64,000 bases of DNA from contig NZ_CP129674.1 of the NCBI RefSeq assembly GCF_041080795.1, positions 124,001 to 188,000 of the forward strand. Reading direction: 5' to 3'. The stretch's first letter is position 1, and each line of letters opens with the position of its first letter. Source of the stretch: Bifidobacterium sp. WK041_4_12 (GTDB taxonomy: Bacteria; Actinomycetota; Actinomycetes; Actinomycetales; Bifidobacteriaceae). Below, piece by piece: positions 53,097 through 61,227 of this stretch. The notes below the pieces were generated by a model that worked only from the letters and a program-made list of their open reading frames with translations, did not search any database and was not told the origin of the DNA. The position numbers and the translations under genes are program-made.

Positions 53097-53864
53097 ATGA
53101 GCGCTGCATCACGGGCAGTTCCCGACCATATGACACCAACCCAAGTGGCTCCTGCGGATGATCTTGGTCAGATTCGTTCGCATGCTGAAGCACCGTTGCC
53201 TTCACACGTTTCCAACCTTATTCAAAAACCGCGATTACGAGGAATATTGCATGTAATCGCATTCCCCATCAGCATCATTGCGTCGATAGTACTGGTCGGT
53301 CTGGCCCCCTCAGGCGAACAGAAAATCGGTGCCCTTGTGTACGCATTGAGTACGATGCTGCTGTTTGGCAATAGTGCGCTGCTCCATGTCGGACATTGGG
53401 GCAAGCGGATGAATACGATTCTGTGTCAGATCGATTACACTAATATCTTTGTCATCATCGCAGGTACAAACACCGTCTTTCTGCTTACCCTTCACACCCC
53501 GATTCGCTGGACATACCTTGCCATCGTATGGTCGGTAGCATTCCTCGGTTCTGTCTGCCATGTTATTTGGCATGACAACCATGATTGGCTATTCACTGTC
53601 ATTTATGTGGTTTTGGGTCTTTCTGCGGTGTTGCTGCTACCTTTGCTCTGGAATGCACCACATCATGGTCACGCAATCACAATTCTGCTGGCCGTGGGAG
53701 GTGCCGCGTATATTGCAGGTGCGTGCTGTTTTGCGATTCGTCGACCGAACCCTTTCCCAGGCTGGTTTGAATATCATGAAGTCTTTCATGCAGGGACCAT
53801 TGTTGGCTATACCTGCCACGCAGTAGCAGCTTTCCTTGCCATCACATCAATCGCAGCCAGATAA
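53097..53864 (+). CDS. Hemolysin III / PAQR-family membrane protein
   Basis: 255 residues from ATG 53097 (GGTGG upstream; GTG 53088 is an alternative). About 45 hydrophilic residues precede seven transmembrane helices. The family residues are visible: STMLLFGNSALLHVGHW (S...H), CQIDYTNIFVIIAGT (Asp) and WFEYHEVFHAGTIVGY (HxxxH). PAQR proteins are probable zinc-dependent membrane hydrolases acting on lipids. Confidence 0.9.
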   Translation: MSAASRAVPDHMTPTQVAPADDLGQIRSHAEAPLPSHVSNLIQKPRLRGILHVIAFPISIIASIVLVGLAPSGEQKIGALVYALSTMLLFGNSALLHVGHWGKRMNTILCQIDYTNIFVIIAGTNTVFLLTLHTPIRWTYLAIVWSVAFLGSVCHVIWHDNHDWLFTVIYVVLGLSAVLLLPLLWNAPHHGHAITILLAVGGAAYIAGACCFAIRRPNPFPGWFEYHEVFHAGTIVGYTCHAVAAFLAITSIAAR

Positions 53865-54064
53865 TCAAGCGGCTCAACGGCAATGTCATGGTCGTATGGA
53901 AATGCATGGTCGTCCGGGAATGCCGGATAAAGAAGCCGGTAAGTTAGGTGTGAAGTTTTCGCTCTTTCATGTACCGCCATTGGCAAGCGCGATATGCCTG
54001 TACGATAGCAATACGGCGATGGGTCGGCCTGTCAGACCAACCCATAACGCATAACGTCAGACGA

Positions 54065-54952
54065 CTATTTGGCCTTATCCCTGCGGAGAGGAAGCGTGGC
54101 GCAGCGAAATCCGCCAGGGAACTTGGTGACTTCCGAGAAGTCCAACGGAACTGGCTCCACATCATGAGTGCGCAGGGCATCGGCCAATCGGCGTGCACGC
54201 GAATCGATGATGATGCGATCAGGGGCAAGGGCAACGGTGTTGACCATCAGCGATCGCGCTTCCACATCGTTCGCTTCGATGAGTTCGAAGCGAGAAGCGA
54301 TCTGGCTGCGTGAATATGGGGTCAATGACGAGGAGTGGATATACCCCAGTTTCGGTCCGACCATCGTGAACTTTGTATCGAGATGCACCACGCCCCTGCC
54401 AGAGAACTCAATCGGAACTATGTCCCTGTCGATGCCAGCGTGAGAGAAACTTTCTCTCAGCGCGCTGATTCCCTGGAGATTGGTCACCTCGCTCAGCCCG
54501 ACGAAAACGACATCGTCAGTCACGATCACATCGCCGCCTTCGATATGACCGGATTCGATTCTCTCGACTTTCGAAAATTCCTTCAGATAGGGTTCAAGAG
54601 CCCGCTGCTCCTTCTTCCTGATGGGATCGCGCGAACGCGAGAGAAAGATCGTATCATCGACGGCGAAAGCAATGTCTCTCGGATACAACTGAACATCCAC
54701 ATCCGGCAAAGAGGCAAGCGTATGGACCTTCACTCCCGAATCGATCAGAGTCTGCACGAACTTGTCATGCTGGCGACGAGCAATGTCATGGTTCGGCACG
54801 CGAACGGCGTTGTTTTCCACATATCGAAGATTGGCGAGATCCGGATAGCGCAATGATCCCCAGATCAGACTCCACCAGCTGTATGTCTTGTACGGTCCGA
54901 CGATCGCCTCTCGCAGTTCACCGATATCGCTGGGGTTTGCAATGTGAATCAT
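54065..54952 (-). CDS. Amidinotransferase/DDAH-type arginine-modifying enzyme
   Basis: 295 residues from ATG 54952 (AGGAGC upstream). Family signs are LYPRDIAFAVDD, ESGHIEGGDVIV (Glu/Asp), GVVHLDTKFTMVGP (catalytic His) and the C-terminal PGGFRCATLPLRR with the nucleophile Cys. It would act on an amidine/guanidine group such as dimethylarginine or arginine, or be a deiminase; the exact substrate is not clear. It is divergent from a TetR gene. Confidence 0.85.
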   Translation of the reverse strand: MIHIANPSDIGELREAIVGPYKTYSWWSLIWGSLRYPDLANLRYVENNAVRVPNHDIARRQHDKFVQTLIDSGVKVHTLASLPDVDVQLYPRDIAFAVDDTIFLSRSRDPIRKKEQRALEPYLKEFSKVERIESGHIEGGDVIVTDDVVFVGLSEVTNLQGISALRESFSHAGIDRDIVPIEFSGRGVVHLDTKFTMVGPKLGYIHSSSLTPYSRSQIASRFELIEANDVEARSLMVNTVALAPDRIIIDSRARRLADALRTHDVEPVPLDFSEVTKFPGGFRCATLPLRRDKAK

Positions 54953-55039
54953 GATGCTCCTATTATTTTTCGTCGCCGCCTGTGCAAGTCGCTGACCATG
55001 CCGCGGCACTTTTCGAATGGCCAACGTCTCACGGCTATA

Positions 55040-55055
55040 TTGGCCATATGTCCAA
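55040..55055. promoter_or_regulatory. Operator-like palindrome 1 for the TetR regulator
   Basis: TTGGCCATATGTCCAA, 7 of 8 half-site pairs matched, lies in the divergent region between the amidinotransferase and tetR genes. A related site is at 55782-55799. Confidence 0.6.
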
Positions 55056-55128
55056 CATAAGCGAACTCGCAACTTACGTCAAGCTCCGCTGACTTGCTCG
55101 AGCGCATCTGCTCGCTATGCTTACAAAC

Positions 55129-55734
55129 ATGAGCAAGATCGTCAATCACTCGGCTCGCCGCCTTGAAATCGTCGACGCATGCCTCAGGGTGGTATCGCGA
55201 GTTGGTCTTTCAGGAGCGACGACACGAGAAATCGCAAAAGAGGCCGGGGTCTCACACGGAATCATCTCTCATTATTTCAATGGAAAGAACGAAATACTGC
55301 GAGCCGCACTTGAACGTTCATATCAACAGCTCGCCGAACACATAGATGCGAATCTCAATGGGCTCTCAGGTACCGAGGCGCTGCAGCAAGCCATCTATGA
55401 CGCTCTCCCAGTTGACGAGGAAGGCAGAATCGGAGAGCAGATAGAGCTCGCATTCTGGGCATATGCGATAGGAAATCCAGAGTTGGCCGAAGAGCGTTGG
55501 CGTTCATACACCGAGTGGAAACGCGCACTTGAACTCCTGATCAAAGGCGCACAGGCTCAGGAACATCTTGACGGTCCAGACCCGGCTCTTGTTGCAGAAA
55601 CGATCATCTCGACGCTTGATGGGCTTGGCGCGCAGGTCGCGATATACCCTGACCGCATCTCCCCGGAGCGCATGGTCGAGATCATGAACGCCACACTTGC
55701 CGGTTTCGGATTCGCTACTAGCAACAACGCATGA
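55129..55734 (+). CDS. TetR-family regulator (BetI-like)
   Basis: 201 residues from ATG 55129 (an ATG at 55117 is possible). HTH: GATTREIAKEAGVSHGIISHYF. C-terminal TetR_C_6/BetI-like domain. It likely controls the divergent amidinotransferase and itself through the CATATG-centred palindromes. Confidence 0.9.
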   Translation: MSKIVNHSARRLEIVDACLRVVSRVGLSGATTREIAKEAGVSHGIISHYFNGKNEILRAALERSYQQLAEHIDANLNGLSGTEALQQAIYDALPVDEEGRIGEQIELAFWAYAIGNPELAEERWRSYTEWKRALELLIKGAQAQEHLDGPDPALVAETIISTLDGLGAQVAIYPDRISPERMVEIMNATLAGFGFATSNNA

Positions 55735-55781
55735 TGTGAATTCAACAATTCTTCAGAAAACCAGAAAAACCGATGATTTAT

Positions 55782-55799
55782 ATTGTCCATATGGTCAAT
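55782..55799. promoter_or_regulatory. Operator-like palindrome 2
   Basis: ATTGTCCATATGGTCAAT, 8 of 9 pairs matched, shares TTGNCCATATGNNCAA with the site at 55040. It lies just downstream of tetR. Confidence 0.55.
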
Positions 55800-55839
55800 T
55801 TATCTATGTTTGAGCCTCTATCCGCATGGCTATCAGCGG

Positions 55840-55958
55840 GAGACTTCGAGTTTTGTTGCCTTTTCTGAGTATCAATGGCATTAATCCGTGAAATGGCGAT
55901 TGAAATGTGGCCAAAATCGGTGCTGATACTCAGAAAAGGCAACAAAACTCGAAGTCTC
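55840..55958. repeat. Long inverted repeat B (35-bp perfect arms, 49-bp loop)
   Basis: Arms 55840-55874 and 55924-55958 are exact complements, starting GAGACTTCGAGTTTTG. The loop contains CGATTGAAATGTGGCC (55897-55912), 13 of 16 positions equal to the loop motif in repeat A. The stems of A and B are unrelated in sequence, although both inner ends read AGTAT. Function unknown. Confidence 0.9.
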
Positions 55959-56094
55959 GATCAGGAAAGGCCATCCGCGCTTGAGAGGGAAGGGTTCGGC
56001 TCTTTTTGCGTTTGTTGCATTCGTCGTGTTATTTCAACAAACGTAATTGCAACATTTTTCAACAAACTCACTATCTAGGTGAAACATATCTAGC

Positions 56095-56553
56095 ATGAGT
56101 GTCATGACTACAAAGCGCGTTGCGGCAACACAGAGCCAGTTTCCCCGGGGATCTCGCAGTTACATCATGTCCCGCATTCGCGGACGAGACACCAAGCCCG
56201 AAATCATGGTTCGCAGGTATCTGTTCTCTCGGGGTCTGCGATTTCGAAAGAACGATCCGCGATATCCTGGAAAGCCAGATGTGGTGCTGCCGAAATATCA
56301 TACGGCCATCTTCATCAATGGCTGCTTCTGGCATCACCATCAGGGATGCCGCTATGCAACGACACCTAAGTCAAACGTTGAATTTTGGACTCAAAAATTC
56401 TTGCGTAACCAGCACCGCGATACAGCAGAGGTGACAGCCCTTACCCAGCTCGGGTGGCATGTGATAGTCGTGTGGGAATGCGAGTTAAAGAAGCCGGTAT
56501 GCGCCGAACGCCTTGCACAGCTGTACGAAGAAATTTCACAAGGCAAGCAATAG
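56095..56553 (+). CDS. vsr: Very short patch repair endonuclease (Vsr)
   Basis: 152 residues. RGSRSYIMSRIRGRDTKPEIMVRRYLFSRGLRF, YPGKPDVVLPKYHTAIFINGCFWHHHQGC (catalytic Asp and metal-binding Cys/His) and NQHRDTAEVTALTQLGWHVIVVWECEL are the conserved blocks. It nicks T:G mismatches left by deamination of 5-methylcytosine. No cytosine methyltransferase lies next to it in this window. Confidence 0.95.
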   Translation: MSVMTTKRVAATQSQFPRGSRSYIMSRIRGRDTKPEIMVRRYLFSRGLRFRKNDPRYPGKPDVVLPKYHTAIFINGCFWHHHQGCRYATTPKSNVEFWTQKFLRNQHRDTAEVTALTQLGWHVIVVWECELKKPVCAERLAQLYEEISQGKQ

Positions 56554-56683
56554 GCGCCTGTCAATCGTGGGGCGAATGATTCCTCGCCTGCATATTCGTC
56601 TGTATGAAGGACCAGTGAGTGACGCCCCGCAACCGTTAACGATCTCCGTGCGGCATGGGTCGCATCGTTTGGAGCGATCGCTG

Positions 56684-57454
56684 CTAGCGAGCAGGTGTTG
56701 GATCGTCCAAGCTCATGTAATAGCTCCAATTCCCAACGGTTATGCCGTTGCGTTCCACCATTTGGCTCAAAAACTCGGTAAAGCCATTCTTGACATAGAA
56801 CCTTCGATTCGGCTCGGTGTTGGTCATCAGCGTTATCTCTGTTCCTCCACGTTGTCTGACGTAAGGAATCAGACAGTCATGAATCATGCGACTTCCAAGT
56901 TGCTGGCCTCTGCAGTCACTCTTGACGGCAAGCAGCTCAACATACCATGCGTCAGAATATCTGGCGAAGCAGTCTTTCTCGGTCTCATTGCATATTCTTG
57001 AAAAGTCAATCAGTCGTCTCACGCCCACCTGCATCGGCAGACGCCATCCACCGGAGACAATGTTATTCAGCAATCCAACGTGTCGGTTTTTCGGTTTCTC
57101 CACCAACGCCATAGAGACGATGGTTCCGTTCTGCACGCCAACGAGACAGTCGTTCTTACGCCCGATTGAGCGGATATACATGCTGAAGAGTGTTTCAATG
57201 AACTTGAGATAGTCAGCTTGGCTGCTGAACGCATCTCGAAAAACGAAACTGAATAATGGATATTCCAGGAATGATCGAGAAACCAGATCGACTATCGCAT
57301 GCAATTCCTTGGGTTTGGCGAATCGATATTGAATGGCTGACTGCTGTGGGTTACAAGACATATACCCCATCATAAGCGCCTTCACCAGCCTCCCCACGGA
57401 GGTACAAGTGCCGAATGCCGCAAGAATGAGCTGACTAATCCGAAAGCTATTCAT
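56684..57454 (-). CDS. GNAT-family acetyltransferase
   Basis: 256 residues. Acetyl-CoA-binding part: WYVELLAVKSDCRGQQLGSRMI (the QxxGxG motif), then CLIPYVRQRGGTEITLMTNTEPNRRFYVKNGF (classic motif B with Y in YxxxGF). The start is uncertain: the first 30 residues are less convincing and MSCNPQQ at residue 32 is possible. Substrate unknown. Confidence 0.8.
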   Translation of the reverse strand: MNSFRISQLILAAFGTCTSVGRLVKALMMGYMSCNPQQSAIQYRFAKPKELHAIVDLVSRSFLEYPLFSFVFRDAFSSQADYLKFIETLFSMYIRSIGRKNDCLVGVQNGTIVSMALVEKPKNRHVGLLNNIVSGGWRLPMQVGVRRLIDFSRICNETEKDCFARYSDAWYVELLAVKSDCRGQQLGSRMIHDCLIPYVRQRGGTEITLMTNTEPNRRFYVKNGFTEFLSQMVERNGITVGNWSYYMSLDDPTPAR

Positions 57455-57513
57455 AAAAAAGCAACCATGTGGTAACTTATAACTGTCACAATGAAGTGCG
57501 GAAGGAGAAGCTT

Positions 57514-58905
57514 ATGTCAACGCCAAATAAGTCCTTTGAAACGCGGCCATCAGAGGCTGTTGAACCATCGATGACGGAAGCACCCGGTGCCGGGGCAGCG
57601 TCAACAGCAGTTGCGGGGAGCAATTTCTCTGCAGACGATTCCCCGCTCAACGAGTTTGGAGAGCGACGATTCGTCAACAAACTCAGCTGGTTCGGCCCGC
57701 TGAATCTTGTTACGGTCCTAGCCTTCACCATTCCAACGGCGGCAACCGCCTCCCTGTTTTCGTTCATGTATACCGTGGTGCTCTCCGAAGCCAAGGCCAA
57801 TTCCGCAATCGGCATCACCAACATCTTCGGAGCATTTTCAGGAGCGGTCTTCGCTGTACTGATTGGCTATCTCTCTGATCGGACCAGAACGCGTCTGGGC
57901 AGAAGAAATCCTTGGATCATCTTCGGAACGATACTTGCAACCATCGGCCTGTTCGGACTTGCACTGGCCAATTATTCAATGATCTGGATGGTCGTAATCT
58001 TCTTCTGCATCTTCCAGGCGGGACTCAACACCTTCTATGCCGCATACACGGCCCTGCTCCCAGATCGCGTGCATTCTGCACTGCTTGGCCGCGCCTCAGC
58101 CTATTCAGGTTTTGGCAGTCTCGCAGGCACCGCACTCGGTTCAATCCTGACTCAGGTTTTGGTTGGACTGTTCGGCGCTGCCAATCTCAAGGCGGGCTTC
58201 TTCACCTTGCCGTGGCTGATGATCGTCATTGCTATAGTCATCGTCATCGTTCTTCCTGGAGCAGACATGCACACCAAGCATGGCACACCGACGACAGAAC
58301 AGCATGCCGAAGGTGTCAAGTCACCATTCCGCATTCCTAAGGATCGTGATTTCTGGCTCGCTTATTTCGGCCGATTCGCCATCGTGCTTGGCGTGATGTT
58401 GATTCTGCAGACGGCAACCCAGATCATGCGTTACCATTTGGGACTCAGCGTCAAGGATGCGGCATCTGTCGGTGCGGTCGCAGGTTTGCTGATGGCTGCT
58501 GCAGGGGCCATTTCCTCCCTGTTTGCAGGCTTCATCTCCGATAAGATCGGCAAAAGAAAGCCACTCATTGCCTTCACGGTCGCCTTTTTCATCATCGGTG
58601 CAGCATTGCTTGCATTCAGCAGCAGCGTGATCGTCTACTACGTGTACACCATCTGTGCAGCGCTCTCCTACGGCAGCTTCCAAGCCATCGATCAGGCTCT
58701 TATGGTCGAGGTTCTTCCCGACAAGGAGCATGTGGCACAAGACATGGGCATGCTGGGAACAACCAACACGCTTACCGGTGTGATTGCAGGCGGTATGGGT
58801 GCCTTGGTAATTGGCGTATTCGGCTATGAGATGTTGTTTGTTATTGCGGGTATCCTCGCACTCATTGGGATTCTCATATTCATCCCCATCAAGCGAGTCA
58901 AATAG
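57514..58905 (+). CDS. MFS sugar transporter of the beta-glucoside operon
   Basis: 463 residues from ATG 57514 (GGAAGGAG upstream). An N-terminal hydrophilic stretch of about 55 residues precedes twelve transmembrane helices. The inter-helix motif is GYLSDRTRTRLGRRNPWI (loop 2-3), as in GPH/MFS sugar permeases. It opens an operon with a hydrolase, GH1 and GH3 enzymes, so it probably imports a beta-glucoside. Confidence 0.9.
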   Translation: MSTPNKSFETRPSEAVEPSMTEAPGAGAASTAVAGSNFSADDSPLNEFGERRFVNKLSWFGPLNLVTVLAFTIPTAATASLFSFMYTVVLSEAKANSAIGITNIFGAFSGAVFAVLIGYLSDRTRTRLGRRNPWIIFGTILATIGLFGLALANYSMIWMVVIFFCIFQAGLNTFYAAYTALLPDRVHSALLGRASAYSGFGSLAGTALGSILTQVLVGLFGAANLKAGFFTLPWLMIVIAIVIVIVLPGADMHTKHGTPTTEQHAEGVKSPFRIPKDRDFWLAYFGRFAIVLGVMLILQTATQIMRYHLGLSVKDAASVGAVAGLLMAAAGAISSLFAGFISDKIGKRKPLIAFTVAFFIIGAALLAFSSSVIVYYVYTICAALSYGSFQAIDQALMVEVLPDKEHVAQDMGMLGTTNTLTGVIAGGMGALVIGVFGYEMLFVIAGILALIGILIFIPIKRVK

Positions 58906-58919
58906 AGGGCGATTTTCAT

Positions 58920-59894
58920 ATGTCGGTAAGTGCACGTTGGTCCAAAGAAACAATGCCAGAACTCGGAAGCCAAACTGCAAGCCGTGGCGAAACAGACGAG
59001 CGACGCTTCATCGATGCATTGCCGCCAGCCGAACCACTGGCTTCGGACTTAAGCAACGGTACCGTGCAAACCGTTGCCGTCCGCTGCAGTTGGGGCGGCG
59101 AATTAACGGCTTCAGTGACGCCAAATTACACGACTGCCAAGCATGTTTCATTGTTTGTGCCCGGATTCACCGGTTCGAAAGAGGATTTTCTTTCGTTCTT
59201 CCCACATCTGATAGACGCGGCACAACCGTCGGAATCTCGAGCATTCATGGCATTCAGCCAACGGGGTCAGGCGGACTCTGCGCGACCTGCGGGCGATAAT
59301 GATTATGCGCTTGAGGACTTTGTGCACGATGCGCAGGAAGTCCTCGTCCGCATCGGTGCCGACAAGCGCCCAGTCGACGTGATCGGTCATAGCTTTGGTG
59401 GGATTGTCGCCAGACGCTTGGCTCTGGCCAGTCCCTCACTCGTGCGCTCACTGACATTGCTGTCGAGCGGAGCGAAGCCGATTGCTCAGACGTCCCAGGC
59501 CAAGGCATGGTTGCAGACTCTGCGCACATTCGGCTCGACCATAATCTACAAGTCCAAGTTCCCCAAGCTTGGCGACGAGCCACAGCAGGATCCTGACATT
59601 GAAATGTACCGGGTTCGAGCACATCGAACTTCATTGCATAACCTGCTCTCAATCGCCGCGATTTTGGCCGATTATGACGATGTGACCGATGCGCTTCACG
59701 CTGCTGGGATACCAGTTTCCATCATGTTTGGCGAGGATGACCCCGTATGGCCACACGACACCTATAACAACGAAGCAGAGCGCCTCGGAATCACACCCGT
59801 CACCTTCCCAGGGGCTGGGCATAGCGCCCAAATCGATACGCCCGACGCGCTGGCTCAGGCACTCTGCAACTTCTGGTCAAAGGTGGGTGAGTGA
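58920..59894 (+). CDS. Alpha/beta-hydrolase in the beta-glucoside operon
   Basis: 324 residues. VSLFVPGFTGSKEDFL (oxyanion), FSQRGQADSARP, nucleophile VIGHSFGGIVARR, acid SIMFGEDDPVWP and His in GAGHSAQIDTP. It starts 14 bp after the transporter. An esterase that removes acyl groups from imported glycosides is plausible but unproven. Confidence 0.9.
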   Translation: MSVSARWSKETMPELGSQTASRGETDERRFIDALPPAEPLASDLSNGTVQTVAVRCSWGGELTASVTPNYTTAKHVSLFVPGFTGSKEDFLSFFPHLIDAAQPSESRAFMAFSQRGQADSARPAGDNDYALEDFVHDAQEVLVRIGADKRPVDVIGHSFGGIVARRLALASPSLVRSLTLLSSGAKPIAQTSQAKAWLQTLRTFGSTIIYKSKFPKLGDEPQQDPDIEMYRVRAHRTSLHNLLSIAAILADYDDVTDALHAAGIPVSIMFGEDDPVWPHDTYNNEAERLGITPVTFPGAGHSAQIDTPDALAQALCNFWSKVGE

Positions 59895-59965
59895 CCATCT
59901 GAGTTGCACCATTCATGCGCCCGTCCACACCATGCCACTCTTTGCAAGGGAACAAAGGAGTTTCT

Positions 59966-61168
59966 ATGTCATCAACCATTACCATACCCACCAACTTCCT
60001 CTTTGGTGCCGCCACCGCACCTCATCAGGTGGAGGGCAACAACATTCATAGCGACTGGTGGGCATACGAGAACGCCTCCGACAGCACCATTGCCGAGAAA
60101 TCGGCGGAAGCCTGCGATTCCTACCATCATTGGCACGATGATATGCGGCTGCTTGCCAATGCCGGTTTCAACGCCTACCGTTTCGGCATTGAATGGGCGC
60201 GCATCGAACCGCAATCCGGCACCTTCGACCAGGAAGCGATCAAGCATTATGCCTCAATGGTTGCCGAAGCGCATGAGCTTGGCCTGGCACCTTTCGTAAC
60301 GCTTCACCATTTCACGCTTCCTCTCTGGTTTGCACAGGAAGGTGGCTGGAAAAGCGCTCACGCCACGGAACGTTTTCTACGCTATATCAACGCGATTCTT
60401 CCAATCCTGCAGCAGGGCGTTGCCGGCATAGTCACGATTAACGAACCCAATATGGTAGCCATCATGGGTCGCGTACTCAGTGGCGACATTGCCTTCTCAG
60501 ATATGGAACCTGGGTTGCTGCCAACACCCGATCAGGGCATAGCCGACAAGCTGATGGAGGCGCATCATGCAGCAGTTGACATGCTGCATCGGGAGCTTCC
60601 TGGAATCCCGATTGGCTGGAGCGTCGCCAATCAATGCGTTCAGGCACAGAGCGGTGGCGAGGAACGCGCTCACTCCTATAGTGAAGCCATTGAAGACCAG
60701 TTCATTCTCGCAGCGCAGCACGATGATTTCATTGGCATACAGTCATATACCCGCACGGTATTTGGAGCAGGAGGCAAGAAGATTCAAGCCGATGCGAGCA
60801 ATCTCACATCAAACGGGTGGGAATATTATCCGCAGGCAGTCGGATGCGCCCTGCAGCATACCCATGCTCTGATTGGCTCGGTTGCCATGGTGGTGACAGA
60901 AAATGGCATATCCACGCATGACGATGAGCGCAGAATCGCGTATACCAATGATGCATTGGTGTCCATCAGCAGATTGATTTCGCAAGAGCTGCCTATTCAC
61001 GGCTACTTCCACTGGTCTTTGCTCGACAACTATGAGTGGGGCAGCTGGGCACCCACATTCGGCCTCGTGTCAGTGGATCGAAAGTCAAGCAGCTTCACAC
61101 GCACTGCCAAGCCATCGCTCACATGGCTTGGGCGTTGGAGTCAGCAACATCAATTGCCAAGTAACTGA
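59966..61168 (+). CDS. GH1 beta-glucosidase
   Basis: 400 residues from ATG 59966 (AAAGGAG upstream). FLFGAATAPHQVEGN, the acid/base Glu in TINEPN, the nucleophile Glu in VTENGIST and the aglycone-site HWSLLDNYEWGSW are present. Slightly short for GH1 but complete. No signal peptide, so it works on imported sugar. Hydrolyses beta-glucosides or beta-galactosides. Confidence 0.95.
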   Translation: MSSTITIPTNFLFGAATAPHQVEGNNIHSDWWAYENASDSTIAEKSAEACDSYHHWHDDMRLLANAGFNAYRFGIEWARIEPQSGTFDQEAIKHYASMVAEAHELGLAPFVTLHHFTLPLWFAQEGGWKSAHATERFLRYINAILPILQQGVAGIVTINEPNMVAIMGRVLSGDIAFSDMEPGLLPTPDQGIADKLMEAHHAAVDMLHRELPGIPIGWSVANQCVQAQSGGEERAHSYSEAIEDQFILAAQHDDFIGIQSYTRTVFGAGGKKIQADASNLTSNGWEYYPQAVGCALQHTHALIGSVAMVVTENGISTHDDERRIAYTNDALVSISRLISQELPIHGYFHWSLLDNYEWGSWAPTFGLVSVDRKSSSFTRTAKPSLTWLGRWSQQHQLPSN

Positions 61169-61227
61169 AGCGTCAGATGGCGCATTGTTCGGTCTGTCTG
61201 ACCAATCACCTGAAAGGAACTCATATT

